Assembly: GCA_018644745.1 (NCBI GenBank)
Contig: JABGPX010000593.1
Location: 1 to 7,601, forward strand
Source of the DNA: Spirochaetales bacterium
Lineage (GTDB): Bacteria > Spirochaetota > Spirochaetia > ARS1246
Reading direction: 5' to 3'
DNA length: 7,601 nt
Both the position numbers and the translations under genes were made by a program. The stretch's first letter is position 1; each line of letters opens with the position of its first letter. The notes under the pieces are model-generated. The model searched no databases. It worked only from the letters and a program-made list of their open reading frames with translations, and had not been told where the DNA came from. Shown here piece after piece: positions 1 to 6,244 of the stretch.

Positions 1-915
1 CATCCAATGCGGATAAAGCCAGTTCATGAGAAAGACCGGTTCCTGGAAAAGAGAGGATCTGCTCAATGCGTCCCCCCCGGTTCCAGCCTGATGAACCACG
101 GTCAACCCGATGCGATCGTCGAACGCACCCGCCAAAATCGCTGATTTACCGCGCCGCGAATGACCAACGACAGCGACTTGTGAGGTATCGATGTCGTCGG
201 CGGTCTCGGCATAATCGATGATCCTTGATGTTCCCCATGCCCAGGCAGCGATCGTTCCCCAAGCAGCTTTCTCATCGCCTCCGGCGGCCTCGATGCTGGC
301 TGACCTAAGAAGGCCGTGGATGCCGTCGGCATTGTCGTTTCGGTCGGCGTCCATTTCAACATCGTGGTATGTGGCAAATGCGTATCCGCGATCAATAATC
401 GCTTCGACGGACCAATAGTCGGTGAGTGCGCCGCTCCCATCTGCAAAAAATTCGCAGGGTCCGAGCCAGAGATCCGATGATGGACGGGAAATACCGTCGT
501 AATTGAGAACCGTGTGATTGCCGCATAGACCGATCCCGATGACGAGTGGTGAAGATGATTGAGCTTTATTTGGAAGGAACAGCGCTACGGTTATAACGGC
601 GTCACCGAGTCCATCGAAGGAAATTTCTATCTCTCGGTATGTGATTTTCCCATCCGCTACATCGGTATCTTCTTTCATTACCCGGAACTTGAGTTCAGGC
701 ACCGGAGGGTAGAAGCCGAACACCTCCCTCTGGAACAATTCTTTTAGTTCCTGCCTCCGGACACCGCTCCAATCGGCAAGTGACGAAACGGATGTTCCGT
801 CAGAGAACTCCAGCGGGTCGGGCAGCGAATCGGAGAAGGACATTGTAATCGACGGTGTTAGGCTGAGAAAAAATAGCGAGGTTATTATCGTTAAAATGAT
901 TCTGCCAAAGCTCAT
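1..915 (-). CDS. CE15 glucuronoyl esterase-like protein, secreted (C-terminus beyond left edge)
   Basis: The minus frame is open for 305 codons from the ATG at 915 to the window edge. CE15 enzymes are serine esterases that cleave ester bonds of 4-O-methyl-glucuronoyl groups, classically lignin-xylan links, outside the cytoplasm. Residues 1-25 form a signal peptide: MSFGR, then a hydrophobic run, with no lipobox Cys. Residues about 32-75 hold the family's N-terminal pattern (DPLEFSDGTSV, a W..RR.E segment, FQREVFGFYPP). The region around 128-137 has IGLCGNHTVL. The nucleophile elbow is VVGHSRRGKSAIL, with Ser253 followed by Arg254, and GTGGDALSR follows at about 277-285. The acid and His of the triad should lie in the missing part; family members are usually about 400 residues or more. 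No Shine-Dalgarno site precedes the start, but the signal peptide begins exactly there. It is divergent from the ASST-type gene. Substrate is not predictable: marine and gut CE15 members act on varied uronates. Confidence 0.88.
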   Translation of the reverse strand, partial: MSFGRIILTIITSLFFLSLTPSITMSFSDSLPDPLEFSDGTSVSSLADWSGVRRQELKELFQREVFGFYPPVPELKFRVMKEDTDVADGKITYREIEISFDGLGDAVITVALFLPNKAQSSSPLVIGIGLCGNHTVLNYDGISRPSSDLWLGPCEFFADGSGALTDYWSVEAIIDRGYAFATYHDVEMDADRNDNADGIHGLLRSASIEAAGGDEKAAWGTIAAWAWGTSRIIDYAETADDIDTSQVAVVGHSRRGKSAILAGAFDDRIGLTVVHQAGTGGDALSRSSLFQEPVFLMNWLYPHWM

Positions 916-921
916 TGATGA

Positions 922-951
922 AGAATAGTCATGGACAGTCTCGACGGTCAA
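922..951 (-). promoter_or_regulatory. Putative sigma70-type promoter of the CE15 gene
   Basis: On the minus strand TTGACC (951-946) and TATTCT (927-922) are separated by 18 bp. The -10 element ends only 6 nt before the ATG at 915, so transcription would begin at or next to the start codon. This agrees with the absence of a Shine-Dalgarno site and would give a leaderless mRNA. The sequence match is seen directly; promoter activity is inferred. Confidence 0.33.
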
Positions 952-997
952 GAAAAAAGGCGTTTGAATGGGAACAGACCGCTGTCGTAATCATGAG

Positions 998-1025
998 TAT
1001 AATGAGGAACGACGAGGAGGCGGAG
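998..1025 (+). promoter_or_regulatory. -10 box and ribosome binding site before the ASST-type gene
   Basis: A perfect TATAAT lies at 998-1003, but no good -35 hexamer sits 16-18 bp upstream of it. The purine-rich GGAGGCGGAG follows at 1016-1025. GGAG at 1022-1025 has a 6-nt spacer to the ATG at 1032, and GGAGG at 1016-1020 has an 11-nt spacer. The ribosome binding site decides the start: in-frame ATGs at 993 and 1002 have no such signal, and both lie at or upstream of the -10 box. Confidence 0.4.
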
Positions 1026-1031
1026 AAGCAC

Positions 1032-2285
1032 ATGATACAGAATCGCTCGGTACTTGATTGGCCGAAAGGCACGACAGTTTTCAAGCCTGACAAATGTTAC
1101 AACGGCTTTACTATCATCAACCCGTTTCTTTCTCGAACCGTATACCTGATCAACATGATGGGAGAGGTTGTGCATCAATGGCAGATATACGAGACCGAAG
1201 ACGGCGGCGAGCCGCTGCATTCGGATTTCCTGGAAAAACAGGCCGGAAACAGTCTTCTGAGCATACTCTGGCGAAATGAAAGGAACTTTGAACGCCACGA
1301 CAATATATGTCAGAACCGTCTGGTTCAATTTGATTGGGACGGGAAGGTTATCTGGCGATATCAGGCGCCGGCCGGCGTCTCAATACATCATGATATAGAA
1401 CGGCTGCTCAACGGTAATACTGTTATTTTAGGTTATGAGCGTAATAGAATTCCGGAAATATCAAAAGAGATAATTTCCGATGACTATTATAGAGAAATCG
1501 ACAAAAACGGTAACGTTGTCTGGGAGTGGTTTACCTGCGACCATTTCGATGAATTCGGGTTTTCCGACGAGACCAAGCGGCTCATGTATGATGCCGGCGG
1601 AGACCTGTTTCATACAAATACTTGCACGGTGCTGCCGAAGACTCCTCTCGGCGAAAGAGATGCGCGTTTTGCAGCCGGCAATATCCTGGGAAGCCAGCGG
1701 AACCTGGGCCTGGTATTCATAGTCGACCGGAAGAGCGGGAAAGTGGTCTGGCATTGGGGCGCCCAGGAAGACGGTTTGGTTGGTCAGCATCACCCTACCA
1801 TGCTTCACAATGGCAACATCCTCATCTACGATAACGGAGGCAGCTCAGGATATCCGCTAAGGCATCGACCCAAAACCCGGCTTATTGAGATCGAACCCGC
1901 GTCAGGCGAAATAGTCTGGGAGTACGGGTATGAATATAACATGCGGCTGTCTTCAAAATTCTCGGGCTCATCATGGGGATCAGCACAGCGGCTTCCCAAT
2001 GGAAATACATTATCTCTCGATACCCATTCGGGACGGGTGTTCGAGGTCACGCCCTTCGGTGAGATAGTCTGGGAGTTTATCAATCCTTTTCCCTGGGGTG
2101 CTTCACTAAGGGAAATGAGCCTCCGCGAAATCGAATACGGGATGTACCGTGTCTTCCGCTATCCTTACGAGGACTTTCCCGAAGTCCTTCCCCGGTACAT
2201 ACATGCCGATGGATTCGAAGGCAAGAGATCGGTTCCCGAGTTTCTTCCGGAATACCTCGGACTTCCCGGTGCTGATCCGGAGTAG
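1032..2285 (+). CDS. Arylsulfotransferase (ASST)-type six-bladed beta-propeller protein
   Basis: 417 residues. The frame is open back to 915, but the ATG at 1032 is the first with a ribosome binding site, and the preceding 39 codons look unlike the family. The N-terminus (GTTVFKPDKCYNGFTII) and the hydrophobic VYLIN strand are typical of ASST-type proteins. Six blade-end motifs of form G-x-V/I-V/I-W/H-x-aromatic are visible: GEVVHQW 44-50, GKVIWRY 104-110, GNVVWEW 160-166, GKVVWHW 236-242, GEIVWEY 292-298 and GEIVWEF 343-349. Conserved-looking His clusters sit between them: HHD 119-121, FHTNTC from 193, GQHHP 251-255 and DTHSG from 330, often followed by NGN. Characterised ASST enzymes transfer sulfate between phenols through a His intermediate and are exported. 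This protein has no signal peptide, so it may be cytoplasmic. The gene is convergent with a sulfatase. The fold assignment is solid; sulfotransferase activity is not established, because the family also contains uncharacterised PQQ-like propellers. Confidence 0.82.
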   Translation: MIQNRSVLDWPKGTTVFKPDKCYNGFTIINPFLSRTVYLINMMGEVVHQWQIYETEDGGEPLHSDFLEKQAGNSLLSILWRNERNFERHDNICQNRLVQFDWDGKVIWRYQAPAGVSIHHDIERLLNGNTVILGYERNRIPEISKEIISDDYYREIDKNGNVVWEWFTCDHFDEFGFSDETKRLMYDAGGDLFHTNTCTVLPKTPLGERDARFAAGNILGSQRNLGLVFIVDRKSGKVVWHWGAQEDGLVGQHHPTMLHNGNILIYDNGGSSGYPLRHRPKTRLIEIEPASGEIVWEYGYEYNMRLSSKFSGSSWGSAQRLPNGNTLSLDTHSGRVFEVTPFGEIVWEFINPFPWGASLREMSLREIEYGMYRVFRYPYEDFPEVLPRYIHADGFEGKRSVPEFLPEYLGLPGADPE

Positions 2286-2303
2286 CGGCCTGGCGGATTC
2301 AGC
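2271..2303. terminator. Imperfect hairpin spanning both convergent stop codons
   Basis: GCTGATCCG (2271-2279) can pair with CGGATTCAGC (2294-2303) through nine base pairs and one bulged T, leaving a 14-nt loop. CCC at 2265-2267 and GGG after 2303 could extend the stem across a 3-nt bulge. The structure covers the stop codon of the plus-strand ASST-type gene and the end of the minus-strand sulfatase gene, so it could serve both transcripts. Neither side has a T-tract, so it is at best a weak or factor-assisted terminator or an mRNA-end stabiliser. Confidence 0.25.
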
Positions 2304-3729
2304 GGGGCATATCATGAAAAACGCTTCGACCTGACTTCCTGTAATGCTCCAGCATGTCCTTCAGGCTCCTCGCTATATCCGGATGTTTATGGATCTCATT
2401 GAAACACTCGGTCGGGTCTTCCTTTAGATTGTAAAGCACGCCGAATGTTGTATTGAGCTCCGCACCGCGCTGCTCGCGGAACCAGTCCGGTTCTTTGTTG
2501 GCATCGCCGCTCGTGCTGTCGATGTAGACCCAATCCCCTCGGCGGATGGCTAGATGGCCGTCGCTGGCATGGTGGACCGTTGCTTCACGAAGCGGTGCTG
2601 ATATCTTTTTACCTAGCATTGCAGGCAGGATGCTCACGCTGTCTTCGGCTGCGGATTCGGGCAGTCTTTGCCCCACGATTTCCGCGGCAGTCGCCATCAT
2701 ATCTACCAGGCAGATAATCTCATCGCTGGTCGATCCGGCCGGAATTTGGGACGGCCAGCGCGCGATAAATGGTTCACGATGACCACCCTCCCAGGTATCC
2801 CTTTTAACACCGCGCCAGTCGCCCATACTGTAATGGCCCGTCTCTTTGATCCGCGGATAGCAGGTTATTTCCGGTCCGTTGTCGGAGGTGAAGATCAGCA
2901 GCGTGTTATCCGCCGTTCCGCTATCATCGAGGGCGTTCATTATCCGGCCCACGCAATCGTCGAGTTCAGCTACGAAATCCCCGTAGAGTCCCGCCTGGCT
3001 CCGTCCGAGGAAATCCCGATTCGGCACGACAGGTTTGTGCGGTGCCATCGGTGTCCAATAAAGAAAGAAGGGATTATCCTTGCCGTTTTGCTCTTTTATG
3101 AAGTCTACCGCCTTCTCGGTGAACTTCGGCAGCATGTGCTCATGCTCATAGCCCGGCGGGCGCATGCCTTTAATGTTGTTCGGACCGATAATCTCGGGTC
3201 CGATATGGGCGAGATCAAATGCCTCTGTCGGTTTTGATGTAACCATATCGTTTTCTACAAAACCCCATGCCGGCCACGGTATCCCGAAATGATAATCGAA
3301 ACCGCGCTGAAGCGGGCCGTCAATCATCGGCCTATCCCAATCGATTTCTCCGCTCTCCGCCTCGGGCTGTTTCTCATCTCCCAGTACATGCCAAGTCTGG
3401 CCAAGATGCCATTTGCCGATGGCGGCGGTTCGATACCCGTGCTCCTGCAGCATCTTGCCGATGGTGATGCGGTCGTTCTCAATTAAAGGAGGAGCCGAAG
3501 CGCGGAGGACACCCTTCTTGAGGTGTGTCCGCCAGCAATAACGTCCGGTAAGGACGGCGTAGCGGGTAGGGGTGCAGACCGAGGATGGTGCGTGAGCGTC
3601 GGTAAATCGCACCCCCTCTTCAGCAAGTCTGTCCAGGTTGGGCGTCGGGATCTTCGACTTCGGGTTGTAGCAGCCCAGATCACCATAACCAAGATCATCA
3701 GTCAATATTACGATTATGTTGGGTTTCAT
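2299..3729 (-). CDS. S1 family sulfatase (arylsulfatase A-like), complete active site
   Basis: 476 residues, a normal length for the type I formylglycine-dependent sulfatases that hydrolyse sulfate esters, here most likely on a glycan. Active-site residues are visible in family order: metal ligands Asp11 and Asp12 (ILTDDLGYGDLG); the CTPTR motif with Cys52, to be converted to formylglycine, and Arg56; GKWHLG with Lys106 and His108; His231 in APHKP; Asp283 and Asn284 in TSDNGPE; and Lys309 before EGGHREPF. The short C-terminal subdomain runs to 476 (VLYNLKEDPTE at about 431). There is no signal peptide, although many glycan sulfatases are exported. The start is well supported: AAAGGA lies 7 nt upstream, inside the last codons of the AAA/DUF4143 gene, 4 nt away. 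Maturation needs a formylglycine-generating enzyme (or anSME), not encoded in this window. The subfamily and sulfate position cannot be told from sequence alone. Confidence 0.94.
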   Translation of the reverse strand: MKPNIIVILTDDLGYGDLGCYNPKSKIPTPNLDRLAEEGVRFTDAHAPSSVCTPTRYAVLTGRYCWRTHLKKGVLRASAPPLIENDRITIGKMLQEHGYRTAAIGKWHLGQTWHVLGDEKQPEAESGEIDWDRPMIDGPLQRGFDYHFGIPWPAWGFVENDMVTSKPTEAFDLAHIGPEIIGPNNIKGMRPPGYEHEHMLPKFTEKAVDFIKEQNGKDNPFFLYWTPMAPHKPVVPNRDFLGRSQAGLYGDFVAELDDCVGRIMNALDDSGTADNTLLIFTSDNGPEITCYPRIKETGHYSMGDWRGVKRDTWEGGHREPFIARWPSQIPAGSTSDEIICLVDMMATAAEIVGQRLPESAAEDSVSILPAMLGKKISAPLREATVHHASDGHLAIRRGDWVYIDSTSGDANKEPDWFREQRGAELNTTFGVLYNLKEDPTECFNEIHKHPDIARSLKDMLEHYRKSGRSVFHDMPR

Positions 3730-3733
3730 ACGG

Positions 3734-5038
3734 TTATCCTTTATGATTTAATATGGATGAAATGTAATATAGCGGATAGAACAGCAATTTCTGCGAAAGA
3801 AGTTCTTTGCGAACGTCGGCATATAGAACAAGCCCCGATGCAATAGCCGGATAATCTGAAAGCAATTGATGCATGCTTCGAAGGCTGCCTCCCTTTCCTG
3901 ATTTCACTTCAATCGGCAATATTGAATTTTTGTAATAGATCAAATAATCAACTTCCGCGGTGCTGCTTTTCGCTTCACGCGCCCAATAAAAAAGTTCTCT
4001 GCCATTTACGGCCGCCATTTCCTGAGCAATATATTGTTCTGCGAGTTTACCTTTATAGAGATCCAGTATGTTTGAGTGATAGTAATTGTCCGGTACAGGT
4101 AATCCGGTGAGGCGCTGCATGAGACCAATATCGAGGAATGAAATTTTAAATTTTTTTTGATTTACTCCCGCACCAAGCGGTATTCCTGAGGGGTCCGTAG
4201 AATATATCTTATTTATGATCCTTGCCTTTTCAAGCAGTTCAAGTGCTTTGCGATTTGTTTGTCCTGAAAACTGCTGATCCAGCGCTGTATATTTTATCTG
4301 TTCACCAATTCGCAGCGACGACTGCTTAAATACGTTATCAAGGCAATGGATATCAACATGGGGTTTGTATTTTGAAAAATCATCTCTATATGAATTAAGG
4401 ATATCGTCCTGAACTTCAAATACCTCAAGAAGAGAGCTTGTGTTACACCAGGTTTTTACGGCTTCCGGCATTCCTCCGACTAGAAAATAGTTATTTAATT
4501 CCTTTAAAACTTCAAACTGTATGAAATCGGAGCTGTCCGGAGCAGGACTCAGAACTTCTTCGGCCATAACCTCATTTCCAAGTGCCAGCAAGTACTCATA
4601 AAAAGTCATGGGGTAGAGATTGATATAGCTGACACGTCCGACGGGAATGGAGATTTCACCGAAAGCAAACTCCAGGAGTGATCCCGCAGAGACAATATGC
4701 AATTCGGGCATCTCTTCATAAAAATAGCGTAACGATGTTATAGCTTTAGGGCAGGTCTGGATCTCATCAAAAAACAAAAGGGTTTTTCCCGGCACGATCT
4801 TACCCAGAGCGAGTTCCAGTGATTTCAGAATAGTCTTTGGTTCCAGGCTGCCGCTGAAAATTTGATGCAGATCTCTTCTTTTCTCGAAATCTAATACGAC
4901 AACATCATCAAAATGAGTTTTGCCGAAATGATTGACCAGCCAGGTCTTTCCTGTTTGCCTCGCTCCGCGGATTATTAGTGGTTTGCGTCGGGAGCTGGTT
5001 TTCCAGATTATGATTTTTTCTTCTATGATTCGTTTCAT
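3734..5038 (-). CDS. AAA ATPase with C-terminal DUF4143 (PD-(D/E)XK-like) domain
   Basis: 434 residues from the ATG at 5038, which has AAAGGG a few bases upstream; an in-frame TTG at 5050 would add four residues. Residues 1-140 hold the ATPase core: Walker A GARQTGKT (25-32), Walker B LLFFDEIQ (87-94) and a sensor-like SAGSLLEFAF (117-126). The C-terminal part is DUF4143-like, with GKLAEQYIAQEM, then EVDYLIYY (from 362) and PIEVKSGKGG with EVK at 377-379. The E-x-D...E-x-K spacing is that of PD-(D/E)XK nuclease folds. The family is abundant and patchily distributed in bacteria and archaea, its role is unsettled, and it often sits among mobile or accessory genes. This gene is AT-richer than its neighbours: hand counts give 22/60 and 24/60 G+C in two lines here, against 30/60 and 37/60 in two sulfatase lines. 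It has its own likely promoter and is coupled to the sulfatase downstream, a functionally odd partner. Confidence 0.9.
   Translation of the reverse strand: MKRIIEEKIIIWKTSSRRKPLIIRGARQTGKTWLVNHFGKTHFDDVVVLDFEKRRDLHQIFSGSLEPKTILKSLELALGKIVPGKTLLFFDEIQTCPKAITSLRYFYEEMPELHIVSAGSLLEFAFGEISIPVGRVSYINLYPMTFYEYLLALGNEVMAEEVLSPAPDSSDFIQFEVLKELNNYFLVGGMPEAVKTWCNTSSLLEVFEVQDDILNSYRDDFSKYKPHVDIHCLDNVFKQSSLRIGEQIKYTALDQQFSGQTNRKALELLEKARIINKIYSTDPSGIPLGAGVNQKKFKISFLDIGLMQRLTGLPVPDNYYHSNILDLYKGKLAEQYIAQEMAAVNGRELFYWAREAKSSTAEVDYLIYYKNSILPIEVKSGKGGSLRSMHQLLSDYPAIASGLVLYADVRKELLSQKLLFYPLYYISSILNHKG
3737..3742 (-). promoter_or_regulatory. Sulfatase ribosome binding site embedded in the upstream gene
   Basis: AAAGGA on the minus strand forms the last two sense codons (Lys-Gly) of the AAA/DUF4143 gene. 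It is followed by that gene's TAA (3736-3734), four bases, and the sulfatase ATG at 3729. The 7-nt spacer is good. Ribosomes finishing the upstream gene would end on top of this site, so translational coupling is likely. Confidence 0.7.
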
Positions 5039-5078
5039 ATACCCTTTCAATAAATGAGGTTGTATAATTTGTAGGTAT

Positions 5079-5106
5079 ATTATATAACAATGATGTAGAT
5101 ATACAA
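5079..5106 (-). promoter_or_regulatory. Sigma70-type promoter of the AAA/DUF4143-sulfatase unit
   Basis: On the minus strand TTGTAT (5106-5101) and a perfect TATAAT (5084-5079) are 16 bp apart, about 40 nt before the ATG at 5038. The 160-bp spacer 5039-5198 is very AT-rich, so chance matches are a risk, but position and spacing are good. The rest of this spacer holds no coding region that I can support. Confidence 0.45.
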
Positions 5107-5198
5107 GGCAAAATATTTATATTTTGAGTATTTTTACAAGGTTAAGCCGATATTCAAAGTAATTTTGCTTCAATCAAAAGAGCTGACGATGATTGATT

Positions 5199-6107
5199 TC
5201 ATTGAATGAACCTGTACCGATACCTGCTTTGGTTCTTTCCCAGCCAGATAAGCACCACAAGCGCCCGGTCAAACAGCAGCCAGGGCCGTGAAGAGCTCGC
5301 GAAATAATCAGGATCTTCGTTATCTAAAAAGGCTCCTCGATGAAATACCCATCGATTAGATTCTCCGGAAATCTCGAGATCATTGTCGGCAAACTGCCGG
5401 ATAAACCGCTGTCTATCTAGAAAGCGGGAGCAAAAAGCCAGCGTCTCCCGATGTTTTGCCGCTTCCTCGAATCGTCTTTCCTCCGCGCTTCGTTTCATTC
5501 GCTCTTCGATTATCTCCATAATCAGATCATCAGACCCGATAAGAAAGTTTCTAAAGTTCTGCGCCCCCTCGGTTGGGCCGCCGGCGGGTAAAAATGTAAT
5601 GCCCGGAACCATTCCGGAGATACCGAAATAGCCCGCGGCAATCTCAAAGATGTTTTTTACCGCGAACCTGTCAGAGAATGGTCCGAAGATCTCGGTGCCT
5701 TTTTTATGCGGGATGCTGCTTATATCGCCTGAAGTAAACCGGCCTTTGTCGGCGGGCTCGAGAGTTATGTATTGCTGGAGCAAAAATTTTTTCTGCTTTT
5801 TGTTGGTGATCGGCAGGTGGTCTTTGATAATCTTATCTTCGAGAACCAGTGCGTGAAGTTCGGATTCGCAGAGCACCCAACTCACCCAACTTGTCGAAGC
5901 CGCTGCGGTTTGCTGTCTGGTGGGTCTGGGTGAAACTGTATTTTTGACCGGGAAATGCTGCCGTAGTCGGCGCCGGAGATCTATTGCTTTGCCGACATAG
6001 AGCAGCAGATGCACGTCGCTGTAAAACAGATACACTCCCGGCGCCCGCGGGGCCTCCGCTATCGCTGCGAGTCCATGAACGTTCCTGCGGCCGCTTGGCT
6101 GAAACAT
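5199..6107 (-). CDS. UvrC-like GIY-YIG endonuclease with UVR motif, lacking the C-terminal nuclease
   Basis: 302 residues from the ATG at 6107; an in-frame TTG at 6146, preceded by AAGGA at about 10 nt, would add 13. The GIY-YIG domain covers about 12-105: GVYLFY (from 24), YVGKAIDLRRRLRQHF (from 37), ESELHALVLE and LPITNKK. Aligned from memory to the UvrC N-terminal nuclease, Tyr26, Tyr37, Lys40, Arg47, Glu90 and Asn102 match catalytic positions, while His51 replaces a usual Tyr. FGPFSDRFAVKNIFEI (from 141) matches the UvrC segment after the nuclease, and IEERMKRSAEERRFEEAAKH (from 200) is a UVR, UvrB-binding-type motif. UvrC is about 600 residues and continues with an RNase H-like nuclease and HhH repeats; here only about 60 unrelated residues follow. 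Cho is also short but lacks UVR. A role in single-sided (3') repair incision is inferred. The gene is divergent from the DUF2202 gene. Confidence 0.85.
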   Translation of the reverse strand: MFQPSGRRNVHGLAAIAEAPRAPGVYLFYSDVHLLLYVGKAIDLRRRLRQHFPVKNTVSPRPTRQQTAAASTSWVSWVLCESELHALVLEDKIIKDHLPITNKKQKKFLLQQYITLEPADKGRFTSGDISSIPHKKGTEIFGPFSDRFAVKNIFEIAAGYFGISGMVPGITFLPAGGPTEGAQNFRNFLIGSDDLIMEIIEERMKRSAEERRFEEAAKHRETLAFCSRFLDRQRFIRQFADNDLEISGESNRWVFHRGAFLDNEDPDYFASSSRPWLLFDRALVVLIWLGKNQSRYRYRFIQ

Positions 6108-6122
6108 ATATACCCCGGCATA

Positions 6123-6128
6123 ATTATA
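6123..6128 (-). promoter_or_regulatory. Possible -10 box of the UvrC-like gene
   Basis: TATAAT reads on the minus strand 15 nt before the ATG at 6107, and GGGG at 6114-6117 offers a weak ribosome binding site. No convincing -35 hexamer is present at 16-18 bp. If used, it favours the ATG at 6107, because the alternative TTG at 6146 would lie upstream of the transcript start. Confidence 0.25.
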
Positions 6129-6207
6129 CGATATTTGTCCACACAATCATCAGTTTTCCTTCACAAAGGCTTCACGTGGCTGCTTTAGCTTTAACTCAAC
6201 AAACAAG

Positions 6208-6238
6208 GGAGCAGACGCTCCTATAATCAACACGGAGG
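6208..6238 (+). promoter_or_regulatory. Small hairpin, TATAAT and strong ribosome binding site before the DUF2202 gene
   Basis: GGAGC (6208-6212) and GCTCC (6217-6221) form a perfect 5-bp stem with a 4-nt loop. TATAAT follows directly at 6222-6227, then GGAGG at 6234-6238, 6 nt from the ATG at 6245. The ribosome binding site is convincing. The TATAAT has no good -35 and would start the RNA on the Shine-Dalgarno site itself, so the true promoter may lie further upstream. The hairpin could be an operator arm or a 5' UTR element, or chance. Confidence 0.35.
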
Positions 6239-6244
6239 TGTGTT

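Noticed and set aside
72..78. Run of G in the CE15 coding strand as a frameshift
   Set aside because: Family motifs continue in the same frame on both sides (HQAGTGGDALSR), so the frame is intact.
102..446. Open minus-strand frame of 114 codons
   Set aside because: It overlaps the CE15 frame on the same strand; the CE15 frame has clear family motifs throughout and this one has none.
915..1031. 39-codon N-terminal extension of the ASST-type protein from TTG at 915
   Set aside because: It lacks a ribosome binding site, is basic and unlike the family N-terminus, and overlaps the divergent promoters and the CE15 start codon.
948..1328. Minus-strand frame of 126 codons upstream of the CE15 gene
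   Set aside because: It is antisense to the start of the ASST-type gene, has no family motif, and overlaps the divergent promoter region.
2668..3237. Open plus-strand frame of 189 codons
   Set aside because: It lies antisense inside the sulfatase, whose active-site motifs cover the same region; no domain pattern is visible in it.
4151..4158. Run of eight A in the ATPase coding strand as a programmed slippage site
   Set aside because: The reading frame stays open with domain motifs on both sides, so no slippage is needed.
5170..5196. Inverted repeat TCAATCA/TGATTGA after the UvrC-like stop, as terminator
   Set aside because: The stem is AT-rich with a 13-nt loop and no T-tract follows on the minus strand; too weak to annotate.
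3734..6107. AAA/DUF4143 ATPase plus GIY-YIG nuclease as a two-gene defence system
   Set aside because: They are 160 bp apart with a separate promoter for the ATPase, differ in composition, and the nuclease is clearly UvrC-like; no methylase, toxin or sensor partner is visible.
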